Source of the DNA: Crambe crambe
Lineage: Eukaryota; Porifera; Demospongiae; Poecilosclerida; Crambeidae
NCBI GenBank assembly: GCA_963924555.1
Contig: OZ004597.1
Span: forward strand, 2,374,404 to 2,438,403
Length of the DNA stretch: 64,000 bases
Direction of reading: 5' to 3'
Under the pieces are notes generated by a model. The model did not search any database. It was not told where the DNA came from and saw nothing but the letters and a program-made list of their open reading frames with translations. Made by a program: the position numbers and the translations under genes. Position 1 is the stretch's first letter. Each line of letters opens with the position of its first letter. Of the stretch, positions 19,347-30,501 are shown piece after piece.

Positions 19347-21880
19347 AATGTTCATCATCCCATCATAACTACATACCTTTTTTGAAATTTGACTCTTTTC
19401 GCAATATTTTAATATCTACAAAATGGAAATTAGTTGTAAAATAATTAATGAGTCATGCAGAGAAACTTGTTAACCTTAAATATGTTGATGTTATCCAGTT
19501 TGGAAGCAAACAGGAAGTCATTGAGTCTGACCAATCTTGATTCAGTTGCATTTCTTTCCTGCCCAGCTATAATAAGAATGAAGTCCAGCCCTGATGAAAT
19601 TATTTCTGGCAGTGGACTCGACTTACTCTGAAGGACTTTGAGGAAGCAGTTCAAGACTTGCAGAATCTGGTTAATGTACATCAGATTCTTGGCCTTCAGT
19701 CGTGACCTGGTGAACAAGACAAAAATTTTTCCACAATTTTTTTTTGCTATACCTACCTGTATCTGTCCATGTATTGTGAGAGTTGAGAATATGCTTTAGT
19801 CACCTGAAACACAGTGAGTAATCTAGCTCAAGAAGGATTGAGAGCACTACATCAGTCCTAGTTACATTTACTTAATAGCTGTTACTACGGAGTAAAATAG
19901 CTGGCTCACATGACTGCCTCTGATTTGCACTGAATAGACACTTGAAATGGTGTCCAGGAGATTGTGTGCCTCGTCAATGATCACCACGTTCCCCTTCAGC
20001 TGGATCCCCACGGCTCTCCGAGTGGGACCGTGAACCAATGTGTTGTACGGTAGTACCACCAGCTGGAGTGGATCAACGCACAGAAGTGATTCTCAAAGGG
20101 AGTGGAGTGTTGAATGCAGATTGAGAAAGGTCAGACAGTAGAGGTGTACCTGTGCAGCTGGAAGAGCACGCCTGACACCATAGTAGGGACAGGCACTCAG
20201 TTCTTTTCCTATAGACACGAGCTGCTCAATATCTTGCACTTTAGCCTGTAAATAAACAGATAAACAAACAAATGAACAAACAAATAAACAAACAAACAAA
20301 CAAACAAACAAAACAGTAACATCACAATAATATTAGTACTGATAATCCTTACCAGAGTGAGATTTTTGAAAGAGTCCAGGGGACCAGGTTTGTAGAAAGG
20401 ACAGCGAGTAGAGGTTGTGCTGGACTTTCGTCTCTGTTTCTTTTTAGCTTCTCCTGCATCACTTCGCTGCTTCTCTGTCTTGGCTGCAGTGGTGGGAAGA
20501 GTGGTATCTTTTAATGAAGAAGAGAGGTGGGGGGGTTTGGTGTCCAGCAAAGTATAAAAATCTTAGCCTCAGAAAAGTCTATATCATTGGTGTTGCAAGA
20601 TGAAACTAACCTTTCTTTTTGGTCTTTTGCATCTCCAGGCAGCGATCGTTCATTAGAGTGAGTGATTTTAAGCGGGTAACTTCAGGATGGATACAGAGGT
20701 TCTGAGAAAAGACGTCATAAAAATTGATGTCTGGCGAATCAATTCTGGACGACTGATTACTGATTACACATACCTGTCTGGAACCAAGGGTGACCATGTG
20801 GATGCTGCTACCATAGGGACTTTTCTGGATCTCCCGCACAAACTGAGCCAATTGTGTGTGTGTTCTACTGCAGTAGTAAATCTGGAGGAGAACACAAGTT
20901 CATACATTATAGGCACTGACATTACCCTTAACCCAACCTTTCTGACATTATCTTCTTCGACATCTTCTTCACTATCAGAGCTAAATGAAAAGAAATAATA
21001 AAGGCCCTCCACTTATACAGGAAAGAAAATCCTTTCTTGATATAAGGAGCCTTTGGGAGAATTCTTACTGTTGCCATGGGATAATAAGGAGGAAACTCCC
21101 TCCACCTTATATGGAAAGGAAATGAAGAGCCCTTGGTAGAGGTTCTTACCTGTTCTTATTCTCTTCAGTTTTCTCCTCGTCACTGCAGTATTCAGCAACA
21201 ACTAGGTCAGCATCTTCAGCACTCACTCCCTCACCAGATAGAATTTCAACTGAAGCAGGGGAGCCTTCACGCTGGACATCACAGGATTATAAAACTCCAT
21301 TATCTTAAAAATAAAGTCTCACCTTTCTCTTAGCCTGCCATTTTGAGGTGGAATATTCCTCGCGTATCTTCTTCAGTTTGGCTTCTCGTCGCTCCTTATG
21401 TTGCAGCTCCTCCTTCAGTCTCTCCAGTGCCTCCTTCTCTGCCTTCCGTTTATCATAAGCAGCGAACCAGTCTGGTTCTTCTACTTCAGATGCAGAAGGT
21501 GCTCCACAAGCAGCTTGATCTGTCTGTAGTGTGGTCACCCTACCACATGATTGCAGCTGCAATGCTGTCGCAGGGAGTCTGCCCTGAAGGACATCTTCAA
21601 CCTCCTCCCGGTCTTTCTTATCCCTATCATAGAGCCACTTCAGAGCCCCACATATAATGCTAAGAGATTTCCCCTGAGTGTAAAAATGGATATACAGCTA
21701 GTGAAGAGAAAGAAGTACGTTGCATAATCTCACAGTTCCTGTTGGGCTTTCAAAAATCCCGACCTTCCCCCTCTCTAATGTCAGGTACAGCTCTCTCATG
21801 AAGTCTTTCTGAATGCTGTAAGGCTCAAATGGGAAGGGGAAGACCTCAGGAGGTTCCAGCTCTCTCAGCTGTGTTGTCAT
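17111..21880 (-). CDS. DDX11: DDX11/CHL1-type Fe-S DNA helicase
   Basis: Superfamily 2 (XPD-like) 5'-3' DNA helicase acting in sister-chromatid cohesion and genome stability. Twenty-one exons (transcript order): 21734-21880, 21323-21673, 21150-21271, 20938-20980, 20774-20881, 20611-20701, 20353-20483, 20150-20245, 19910-20062, 19757-19803, 19475-19706, 18955-19249, 18743-18855, 18587-18659, 18413-18516, 18190-18339, 17941-18009, 17781-17890, 17560-17644, 17260-17493, 17111-17149. Total 2793 nt, 930 residues. Walker A SPTGTGKS spans the first junction; the four Fe-S cysteines fall in NLC, NDRC, CPFY and CPYYG; DEAH box VVIIDEAHN in 19910-20062; [12 protein letters not shown] and QSIGRAIRH are C-terminal helicase motifs. 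Oddities: a Gly-rich insert (about 19045-19175), a possible 60-nt in-frame intron in 19475-19706, and an alternative acceptor at 20507. The last-exon acceptor was chosen because it restores the family ending KF; a second acceptor exists slightly upstream. Confidence 0.93.
18360..18373. repeat. Poly(G) run in DDX11 intron
   Basis: 14 G between the acceptor of exon 18190-18339 and the preceding exon (18413-18516). Confidence 0.9.
19267..19344. repeat. (GA)n microsatellite serving as polypyrimidine tract
   Basis: 78 bp of GA on the plus strand, that is (CT)n on the transcribed minus strand, just upstream of the DDX11 acceptor at 19250. Confidence 0.97.
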
Positions 21881-22204
21881 GACAGTACAGGCAAGTTTGA
21901 CCTGGTAAGGGGTTTACTTCATTGATGATGTAATGATACAAAATGATATGTACATATGTATATGTACAGGCTACAGGAATTGATATATTTTCATGCCATG
22001 CCTAGAATATACACAAACAATATAATGTTATCTAGATTAAGAGTTAATTATCATAGCCCCCCCATGTCTAATGAGTTGGAATGCAGAACTTGTAGAAATT
22101 TGCTGAAAAAAACATAAAATTGAAGATTCATCACTCTGTGTCTGTCAGTCTATCAATAAAATAACAATGAGAAAGTGACGATTACGATCATGAGAATTAC
22201 TAAG
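21881..22204. other. Intergenic region DDX11 / NDUFC2-like
   Basis: 324 bp between the DDX11 start and the stop of the upstream same-strand gene. It presumably holds the DDX11 promoter. It is AT-rich with a short TATGTACATATGTATATGT stretch near 21947. No gene seen. Confidence 0.5.
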
Positions 22205-22511
22205 CTAACCTTTCTTTGGTGCTTCTATCCAATCTCTTGGAGCATGTTTGTATTTAGCTAGCAGTCTCTCTGTTCTCTCTTCCGCTGTCTCTTCATACCT
22301 GTGCACTAAGTAGCCGAGTCCAAACCCTACTGAGGTGCAAGTGATGTGCAGGATGGGCTCTATTTAGAAGAACAACATGGATTCACAAAGATGGATGAAA
22401 TGATGCCTGAAAGTAAACCTTACTTCTAAGCAGAGGCAATTTTCTGACTGCGTTAGAGTAGAAAGCGGTGAATATTCCACCACAGGTGAACCAAATCCAA
22501 GTCCTATACAT
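22205..22511 (-). CDS. NDUFC2: Small two-TM protein, NDUFC2-like complex I subunit
   Basis: Two exons, 22424-22511 and 22205-22359, total 243 nt, 80 residues. The N-terminus starts MYRTWIWFTCGGIF and the C-terminus ends RDWIEAPKKG. Two hydrophobic segments (about residues 5-20 and 30-48) are followed by a charged tail HRYEETAEERTERLL. The layout, the short basic link between the helices and a tail resembling the human NDUFC2 end (charged helix then HPEDF-like segment) suggest complex I subunit B14.5b of the mitochondrial inner membrane. It is shorter than human (119 residues). Other small mitochondrial two-TM subunits remain possible. It is divergent from AGA with 87 bp between start codons. 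Confidence 0.6.
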
Positions 22512-22598
22512 GATCAGTTGTCGAGCTAGAGTGGGCGGGTCTAGTCAAGTAGTTTTTTTATATTGGCGATCTATACCAGTTCCTATTAGGAGTCCAAG
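22512..22598. promoter_or_regulatory. 87-bp bidirectional promoter
   Basis: Separates the start codons of the NDUFC2-like gene (-) and AGA (+). Contains a GC-box-like GGGCGGG near 22536 and a TTTTTTTATA stretch near 22553. Confidence 0.6.
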
Positions 22599-24653
22599 AT
22601 GAGCAAGCAACTGGCTTTACTAATGTGCTGTTTAGTGTCTTCATATGCACAAAAACTTCCAGTGGTAGTCAACACCTGGCCCTTCATTAACGGTAACGAA
22701 GCAGGTAGGGATGGTATCCAACATAACCTTCCTTTAAATAGCTGCATTACTCTTCTAGCTGCCAATGCTATCAAGAGTGGCAAAAGTTATCTTGATGCCA
22801 TAGAGGAAGGATGCATAGCTGTGGAACAAGACACAACTGTTGATTCAGTTGGCTATGGAGGAAGGTATCGATTGTGTTTCCCCATGACCATGCTGCCAAA
22901 ATTCTTGTTATTGAATTTTCAGCCCTGATGAATTAGGTAAAACAACCTTGGATGCAATGATTATGGACGGGTAAGTACAGTCATATCAGACAGTGGTCAG
23001 ATTGGCTGGCCTGGGGTGATTACCTGGTCATGTGACATGCAATAGGGAGTCACATGATGTGGGTTCTGTGGGTTGCCTCAAGGAAGTGAAGAGTGCCATT
23101 TCAGTGGCTAGGAGTGTGATGGTGCATACTGAAGAGACTCTCTTAGTGGGAGAAGATGGTGAGCATTGAATTGATGATACTAGCTAGATATAAAATTGTA
23201 TTGTACAATAATCCTGCTCATAGCAACAAACTTTGCAGTCTCCATGGGATTCACACGAGAGAGTTTGACCACCAACCACTCCAAGTGAGTTTTTGCCATA
23301 CCAGTTTTTGGCTCAGCTTTGAGAAAGAATCTGTGTTTTTGTAGAGAAATATTTGAAACTTGGAAAGAGAAGAAATGCCAACCGAACTATTGGAGAAATG
23401 GTGTAAATCACTTAACAGAACCATGTTCCTTTGAATGATTTTCTTCTGTCTATTTTGTTGTTATAGACTGTGACTCCAGATCCAACGACATCATGTGGCC
23501 CTTATGCACCATCAAAGAAACTCCTTTATTCTGAAATGGATGTGTAGGTTATTGATATTCTAGTACTGCCAGTGGAACTCTGTAACAGGACAACAAAGGA
23601 AGTTCTTTTGGGCCCCTTTCCCATAGCATTAGTACCTCACATCCTCTCTGCAAAGGACAAAGTGGCTAATCCCAAAGTGTCCTTTACTTGGAGGTTCTAC
23701 TGTAGTCTCATGGAGCCTGCCCCTTTCACTACAGCTGGCTCCGCAAGACTACTCTAGTACAGAGGATAGGGTCTGAATCTCTATGCTTTAAACACAATGG
23801 CAATCTCATGTCTCTTTCTCTCTGCCATCTTCTATCATTGCAGCTCCAAGGAGGTCAGGCCACCCATTGACAAGTACAATCATGACACCATCGGTAAGCT
23901 TCGGCTCCTTAGAAGACTTTATTATAGATCAGTATAATGCAGGAATGATTGTTGTGGATGCCGAGGGGAAAATAGGTTGTGGCACATCCACCAATGGAGC
24001 CACTCACAAGGTTCCTGGGTGAGTGAATGAAAGAGTGAGTGGACTATTATACAATCCTGATCTGATATTGCAATTGGCAGTCGAGTGGGGGATTCCCCCA
24101 TCACCGGGTCTGGTTGCTATGTGGAGAAGGGAGTGGGAGGAGCAGCAGCTACAGGAGATGGTGACATCATGATGAGATTCCTACCAGCGTACGTAAGATT
24201 TCTAAACAGCATTCTTCACACACATACAACATACAAGTGTGATTCCATGAGATCTCTGAACTGAAGTAGCATGATCATGGCATCCTAGTGAAAACTTTAG
24301 GGTAAAATAAAAGTAGTCTGGCATAGCTGACCCTTTACCACATGTGCTGAATAACATTTCCAGGGGTGAATACACCAACGTTCCCCAACTCAGTTTCTCA
24401 TACAGGCTTATTATAGACTGTTCTGTATTTATATAGTTACCAGGTGGTACAGAGCATGGCTGCCGGGATGCAGCCCAAAGATGCGGCGACAGCTGCTTTA
24501 CAGAAGATCAGCACATTCTACCCTAGTTTCTCTGGGGCATTGATAGCTGTCACCACAACTGGGGAGCATGGTGCTGCCTATATGGGATTTGGAGGCTTCC
24601 AGTACACATTGTACAACCCTGATCTTGGAAAACCAACCCTCATCAATGCTTAA
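22599..24653 (+). CDS. AGA: Aspartylglucosaminidase (N4-(beta-N-acetylglucosaminyl)-L-asparaginase)
   Basis: Lysosomal N-terminal-nucleophile amidohydrolase that splits the GlcNAc-Asn bond of glycoproteins. Exons: 22599-22704, 22759-22864, 22923-22970, 23046-23158, 23224-23284, 23345-23402, 23467-23543, 23844-23893, 23943-24018, 24081-24188, 24437-24653. Total 1020 nt, 339 residues (human 346). Residues 1 to about 18 are a hydrophobic signal peptide. Family marks: SVGYGGSPDELG, QPNYWRN, and the autocleavage/active site HDTIG (Thr nucleophile, codons at 23881-23893 joining 23943), then [19 protein letters not shown] and [18 protein letters not shown]. Substrate-binding and precursor-cleavage residues appear intact, so an active enzyme is expected. 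Exon 6 to 7 uses GGT|GTAAAT, chosen by phase. Confidence 0.93.
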
Positions 24654-24791
24654 TGGATTTTCCTACTTTTTTATTATTCAGAATAGCAGTAACTTTTTTC
24701 TCCCTCATGTTTATACTGATTTTGCTCAAATTGATTCAGCATGGCAGTGTAGTGTAGACTATTGTATCAGTGAATTCTGCTCCATGAAGGG
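24654..24791. other. Convergent gap AGA / GLRX5
   Basis: 138 bp between stop codons. A minus-strand AATAAA (24670-24675) is a candidate GLRX5 poly(A) signal and lies within 25 bp of the AGA stop, so the 3' UTRs probably overlap. Confidence 0.5.
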
Positions 24792-26369
24792 TCAAGATTT
24801 AGTGTTTTCACTATCAGTTTGCTGTGATTCTTCAAGTGGGGAGTTGTGGCCAATCTTTTTAAGCTCTGAGACCAACTCTCCACTCTGGTGCATCTGTAAT
24901 ATAATATCAGCTCCACCAAGGAGTTCGCTGTTGAGGTATACTTGGGGGAAAGTGGGCCAATTCCTGCGTACAAATATTGAGTATTACTGCGTGTACATAA
25001 TGTAAGCTAACTACAGTGGAACCTCTAATAGACACAGTTGGGACCCAGCCTTTAGTCCCTTGTAGAGAGGTTGTCCTCTTTCTTAGGTTATTTTTGTCAG
25101 AGTGTATAATAATACAAAGGTACATGTACTTTATTGAGAGGTTTGTCTTCTTTTGGAGCCAAGTATGATCTCTGTCATGTAGCCCTGAGCTAATTATTCA
25201 TATATAGATGCCCATTTTTCAAGTATTTTATTCAACATTTTGCTCCCTATTATTCAAGAGACAGCCCCCTATTATTCAAAACAGAGTGATGACAACACTC
25301 TGACTGACTGACCAATGTGGCTAGAGACAAGTTATAAGGATCATTATTAAGGATGTACATTGACAGGATTGACAGTCATAACTATTACATAGTTCATTAA
25401 CTCATCGATTATTGTACTGAAGCATCAAAGATGTCTCAGTTAGACAATTTCTGAAAGAAATTCAAAAAATTATTCCTGAATATAATTAGCTCAGGCCTAC
25501 AGTGTCATGTCAATGTCAACCTTTGTACTTTCAATTAGATACAGTACCTTTGTACTTACAATTACCTTTGTAACCTTTAGATGTAGTGTAAGTGGTCTCT
25601 TTATAGAGGTCAAAATCAATGAAACCAAGTGGTCCTTAAAGAGAGGTGGTCTCAGGTTTCACTGTATCAACCTTTGACCAGTTCGGACTATTTTTCAACA
25701 AAAATAGGACAATTAAAAACTTACGAGAATGTCTTCATCCCTTCTTTGAACTCAATGTCCTCCAGCACATCGTAGTGGTCATACCTCTCTACCCCTGTAA
25801 TAATAATTGTAATTACTATTTTGAGTCAGGACAATGCTTCCTTACCGTGCATGTGTAGGATTTTCACCACCAGTCGACTGAACCCACACTACATGCAAGA
25901 GGGAGAATGTAAATTGTGCAACACAAGTTTTTTACTGGCTTTTACCATTGGAGCTGTTGGATCACCTTTCATAAAGAGAACTAGTGGCTTGTTCTCCACT
26001 AGCTAAAATAAACAAAATACAACTATTAAACAAAAACAACATAACAACGTCAAGTGCCTTATTAGGTTATCAATGGTCAAATGCCTTCTACTTTTCTTGG
26101 TCTCAGAATATTATGCTCATTTAGTAAACTAATCTAGCTACGCATACTAGGCATAATACCTAGGTTTGTAGCTAAGCCATACTAGCTAAACCAAATGCAA
26201 ACTGCATTACTCTTTTGAAGTAGTCACGTGTGTATTTGGGTTTCTCGTCGTTTTCTTCCGAGAACCACCTCCTGTTGGATACAGACACCACTGTTCCTAC
26301 ATTCTGCGGTCTCAGCCAGACTGAACTCTGCAGTTGCCTGCTCAAACGTCCCACTACTCTTCCTGCCAT
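24792..26369 (-). CDS. GLRX5: Mitochondrial monothiol gluta­redoxin 5
   Basis: GLRX5 hands [2Fe-2S] clusters to acceptor proteins in the mitochondrial matrix. Exons: 26211-26369, 25946-26002, 25846-25888, 25725-25794, 24792-24963. Total 501 nt, 166 residues. The first about 40 residues ([16 protein letters not shown]...) are Arg-rich and acid-free, a typical mitochondrial targeting sequence. Then [19 protein letters not shown], the CGFS active site at the start of the 25846-25888 exon, [11 protein letters not shown] and [15 protein letters not shown] (glutathione-binding region). The monothiol CGFS and presequence distinguish it from cytosolic GLRX3. Intron 4 (24964-25724) carries a MITE. It is divergent from AAMP. 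Confidence 0.94.
25012..25666. mobile_element. Pogo-like MITE (family A) in GLRX5 intron
   Basis: Left end TACAGTGGAACCTCT, right end AGGTTTCACTGTA, so imperfect terminal inverted repeats with TA at both ends. The interior includes GACCCAGCC, GTCCCTTGTAGAGAGGTTG and GGTGGTCTCAGG. It has no transposase ORF. It may be two nested or adjacent copies, since the element at 5585-5752 is much shorter. Confidence 0.6.
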
Positions 26370-26472
26370 ATATGTACGTTCCGTGACAGTGCTGACTCGA
26401 CTCAGTACACTTCACACTTCTATTTATCGCGCAGCAACAACAACGAACACGTGGAGTGTAGGCGGGGCTAGA
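26370..26472. promoter_or_regulatory. 103-bp bidirectional promoter GLRX5 / AAMP
   Basis: Contains an E-box CACGTG (about 26449) and a GGCGGGGC box (26461-26468) just before the AAMP start. The E-box and GC box are also present before the degraded AAMP copy at about 56585-56600. Confidence 0.65.
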
Positions 26473-29400
26473 ATGGAGGAAGAACCTTCAGAAGATTTGA
26501 GTGGTGGGGTATTGGAAGAAGAAGATGAAGTGGATGAAAATATCGAGGACATGGAAGAAATACTATGTTCAGGTACAGCTTAGCTTACATTACAATCCAG
26601 CTACACATTCATGGGAAAATTTTACACAGATATGGAGAACTTGGAGGTAGATAGCGATGGTGAGGAAGTATCTGATGAGGATGCTGAATCCATAACTCCC
26701 TTACGTGATGATGCAGCAATGATCTTTTCTTTACACAAAGGTACGTGCATAGATCCAACTGGTACAGGGTCGTCAATAATACAGATTATCTTTTGTGTAT
26801 TGTAGGGTCAGTATTTTCTGTATCTACTGATCCAAGTGGGACGCTAGCTTGCAGTGGAGGACAGGATGATCGAGGGATAATATGGAAGATTGCTGATGGT
26901 TCCTTAGTGATGGAATGCAATGGTATGAGTATATACAGTGAAACTGCCACTTTGAAAGAGGACAAACCTATGAACAAAGGACAGTTTACAGTGCTCAATT
27001 AAATTAATTAAAACAACCACCGAGAGATAACCTCTCTCTACAAGATGGTCCCAATGGTGTCCTTTATTCAGGGTATATAAGAATTGACTTGGTGTACGGA
27101 ACTCTACCCTCTCATTTCAGGTCACAAGGACTCTGTGACCTGCACAGGGTTCAGTCATGATGGCAAGTATGTGGCAACTGCCGACATGGGAGGCCTCATT
27201 CAAGTCTGGGCATCTTCAACTAGCAAACTCATCTGGTCATTTGAAACTGGAGATATAGAGGTAAATTGAACTGTGGTCTATTTTCTATTTTCCCTGGCCA
27301 CCTGCCTGCACTATGCCTACCTTTATCAAATAGACTTATAATGTGAACCAGTAATAATCCAGGTACCTACAAAATCAATATGGCTAAAAAACAAACAAAC
27401 AAAACAACAACAGCAAACAACAACAACAAAACAACCCTCTTTGTACACGAGACTAGTGTTCTGTCTGATTATTTGTGTATGAGTTCAGCCAGGAGTCTTA
27501 TTCTCTGGTGGACTCTATTAAACTTGCCTGGAGGTAACCTTCCAGCCACAGTATTGCCTTCAAGTCCAACATGTTGGTGGGCTCTTCAGGAATGTTATAA
27601 AAGTTTGTGGGTCATGCACACCAAGTGACGGAACTTACCATCTAGGAGAAGAAGATCAGACCTAACAATAAGTAATAGGAAGTGAGTCTCACTTACCAGG
27701 AGATAGTTGTCCTTGACAACAGTCCAGCCCTGAATGGTAGCCGGACACTGTTGTCCACTCTGATTATTAGTAATACAGTCTCCAGGTTAGGGAGAAACCC
27801 TAATGTCATTAAACACACTCTCTGATTCCACCCTTTTTAGTGGTTGAAGTGGCACCCTCAGGCTCATGTTCTGTTGGTTGGGGGCAGCGATGGAAGTGGT
27901 TGGATGTGGAAGATCCCCTCTGGAGAATGCAAGACATTCCAGGGAGAGAGTGCTCGCAATTCTTGTGCTGCTCTCACAAGTGATGGTAAGCATATCATGA
28001 GACAAGAAAAACTCTATTTACAGTTAGTAGTATGTGATCTCTAGAAGCCATATCTGAAAGAGAGACACCTTTAATTACCTTTACTACGTAGCTTAAAATG
28101 TCTGGGGAAGTTCTTTTTCAAGAGTGATCCAATGATTGTGTAGACTTCCATTTAAGCAATGAATTATTGTGAACATAATTATAGGACATCACGCTAGGAA
28201 CATAGGATTGGAGACTCCATTAATCATGTGAACACACATTTAAAAACTCATTTAGAACCTCCTTTTCCTTAGTTTGGAAATCTGAGAAGATACGTTGCCC
28301 GGGAGCGAAATGCCCGAAAAGAGTCTTCTCTATAATTATGATACTTTGAGGCATTCCCTGAACAAGTGGGACCCACTGAGTCTAGGACAAGGGGCTAGTT
28401 AATAATACCAGCTTCAGAACTAGTATTAAATTCTGTTGCAGGTAAGCGGATTTGTTGTGGCTATGAAAATGGTGTTATAAAGGTACTTGACCTCAAAACG
28501 GGAGAACCTCTCGTCAGTATCACTGGTAGCCACGGACATGCCAAGACTGTGACATGCTTGGATACTCACCAAGACAATGTCCTTGTCTTGACCGGCTCCG
28601 AGGATGAGACTGCAAAACTCATCAATTCTAATACTGGAAAGGTATTCAATATGAAACTATTGTAGCTACTGTTATTCTGACTAAAGCCAGACAGCCAGTC
28701 AGGCTTCATGCTTTTGTTTGATGTAAAAGACTATGACCTTTACCATAAGTGGTGAGGGAGTAGAGTGTGCTACAGTGAAGAATAGTGCCAAGAAAATCAC
28801 AAGAGTGTTGGTGACCTGGTTTTGGTATCCTTCATAAACCAGAGCACTTCTTTGATCATGTGATTGTAGATCTTGGAGTAGCTATTTGTCTGTTTCACAA
28901 TAGGTATTCTCGGTATTTCCTGCTGGGTTTCCGTCAAGTGAAGGAAGCCATGAAGAGACCTCATACACAGTGGAAGCAGCCTGCTTCTCTCCCACCTTAC
29001 CTGTGGCTCTCACTGGTTCTCTGTCAGGAGTGTTGGGTGTCTGGGACCTCCCCACACAGAAACTCAGGCAAAAGTGCATTCACCAGGTAAAGTAGCACAA
29101 TGCAAAAAGTTTGTAATAATATGCTTTTGTATGGCATTTTAATTAATTATTATTGTGATCTGGTGAAACTTGTCTAATCAGACCACCCCCCTTTTTAAGG
29201 CCCTCATATCCAGGCTTGCTTTTTTTTTTGTGGCAGTGGTTGGGCACAAGGCCAGCCATATCCCAGCAGGACCTTTTCAACTTTCCCTTCCCCTATTAAG
29301 GCCACTTGTTCTTGACCCATCAGTCCTGGGTATAAGTCTAGCCATATCACAGCAGGACCTATCCCAGCTATTTCAACCTCTGCCCCACAGGTGGCATTGT

Positions 29401-30372
29401 AGTTTGAGTAATTACTTGGGTGAATTGTACATATATAATTATTGGCAGAGTTATGACCAGCGCTATCGACCTGGAGTGGTGAAGGTTTGCTGCTCTAGAA
29501 TGTCTCCCATGGTGTACACTGGCAGCCTGGATGGGGTGGTGCGGGGGTGGGACCTGAGAAGCGGTCAGTTGGCCAGGGAGTGGCATGGCCATTCAAGCCA
29601 CATCCTGGAGTTGGCTTTACTCCAGTAAGTTGTCAGAATAAGACTACCTTGGGAAGTGCACTGGAAGCCATTAGATTACTACTACTCTGAGAAGTAGGCC
29701 ATTCACTAAAGTTACTTGTAATAACTTGTGGGAGGAGTTTGTTTTGTAGTTGACCACCACCTTAGTGTGCCCCAGTAAAATTTTCATGGCAATCAACGTA
29801 TGAGTCTATGACTCATTGAGAGAGGTTATGTGGTTTTACCCTCCTGGAGACATGGACCTCTCAAGAGAAAATATTTTCCCTCAAGATCAAGGGGACAAGA
29901 ATTGGACCTTATCAATTAAAAATGGGTGTGGTCATCAAAAGGGTGTGTGGGGTCAAATTTTTTTTCCACATGCAAGCATGCAGCCCCACCAAATCTTAAT
30001 CCTAGCTACTCCCAATCTCCATAAGTAAAGGTACACTTTTCCCCATCAGACATAATAGTCAGTCCCAAGTGCCCTAATGGTAGCTCCTCTGAAAGTGTCC
30101 TCCTACAGTGCCTTGCAAGTTATGCAGTTGTAAATATTTAACTCTATTAGATCTAAATATTTAACTCTATTAGATCTATATTGTTGTAAATATTTAACTC
30201 TATTAGATCTATATTGTGGCCAAACACAATAGAGAGTTTACATAGTAACAAACCATCCAGACTTGAAGCTGCTAAATTTTTTTTTTTTTTTTTTTTTTTT
30301 TTTGCTAGGAATGAAACTGCAATATTATCAGCATCAGATGACAACACAGTTCGGATATTTCCAATATCATAA
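26473..30372 (+). CDS. AAMP: AAMP-like WD40 repeat protein (intact copy)
   Basis: Angio-associated migratory cell protein family, a WD40 propeller linked to cell migration and ribosome assembly. Exons: 26473-26572, 26630-26740, 26806-26922, 27121-27260, 27841-27985, 28442-28641, 28904-29086, 29449-29624, 30309-30372. Total 1236 nt, 411 residues (human 434). An acidic N-terminus (MEEEPSEDLSGGVLEEEDE) precedes the propeller. Recognisable stretches: GHKDSVTCTGFSHDGKYVAT, EWLKWHPQAHVLLVGGSDG, CKTFQGES, DGKRICCGYENG, VYTGSLDGVVRGWD, DDNTVRIFPIS-stop. The start was chosen by homology of the acidic tail; the frame is open further upstream, but only across the promoter. Poly(A) signal AATAAA at 30457-30462. 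A decayed duplicate lies at 56583-58904. Confidence 0.93.
26932..27065. repeat. Family A MITE-like repeat in AAMP intron 3
   Basis: Starts TACAGTGAAACTGCC and contains GAGGACAAACCT, AAAGGACAG and GATAACCTCTCT. A decayed version remains in the AAMP duplicate at about 56996-57065, so the insertion predates the duplication. Confidence 0.55.
27410..27770. repeat. Family E repeat in AAMP intron 4
   Basis: Second copy of the repeat seen at 16440-16880 (TGTACACGAGACT, GTATGAGTTCAGCCAGG, GATAGTTGTCCTTGACAACA). Between the shared blocks this copy has unrelated sequence. The region is deleted from the AAMP duplicate. Confidence 0.65.
30279..30303. repeat. Poly(T) acceptor tract before AAMP last exon
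   Basis: 25 T followed by GCTAG, the acceptor of the last AAMP exon. The counterpart at 58807-58835 is 29 T, so the tract length differs between duplicates. Confidence 0.9.
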
Positions 30373-30456
30373 ACTCACTAATTGAAAGATAACTAATAAG
30401 TTCAGCTATATTTTCACAGCAACTATAATAATTCAAATCTCTAGTATTTGTTTCTA

Positions 30457-30462
30457 AATAAA
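30457..30462 (+). terminator. AAMP poly(A) signal AATAAA
   Basis: 85 bp after the AAMP stop and 40 bp before the MYCBP2 stop on the other strand. Retained in the duplicate at 59002-59007. Confidence 0.7.
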
Positions 30463-30501
30463 GATCACCTAACCAAAATCCTAATATCTTTTTAGTAACT
30501 G

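Noticed and set aside
18917-19348. Minus-strand frame with long Ser-Leu run joined to the DDX11 exon
   Set aside because: The Ser-Leu part is the (CT)n polypyrimidine tract before the acceptor at 19250; only 18955-19249 is coding.
26230-26472. Upstream in-frame extension of AAMP exon 1
   Set aside because: It overlaps the GLRX5 first exon and the shared promoter; homology of AAMP begins with the acidic tail at 26473.
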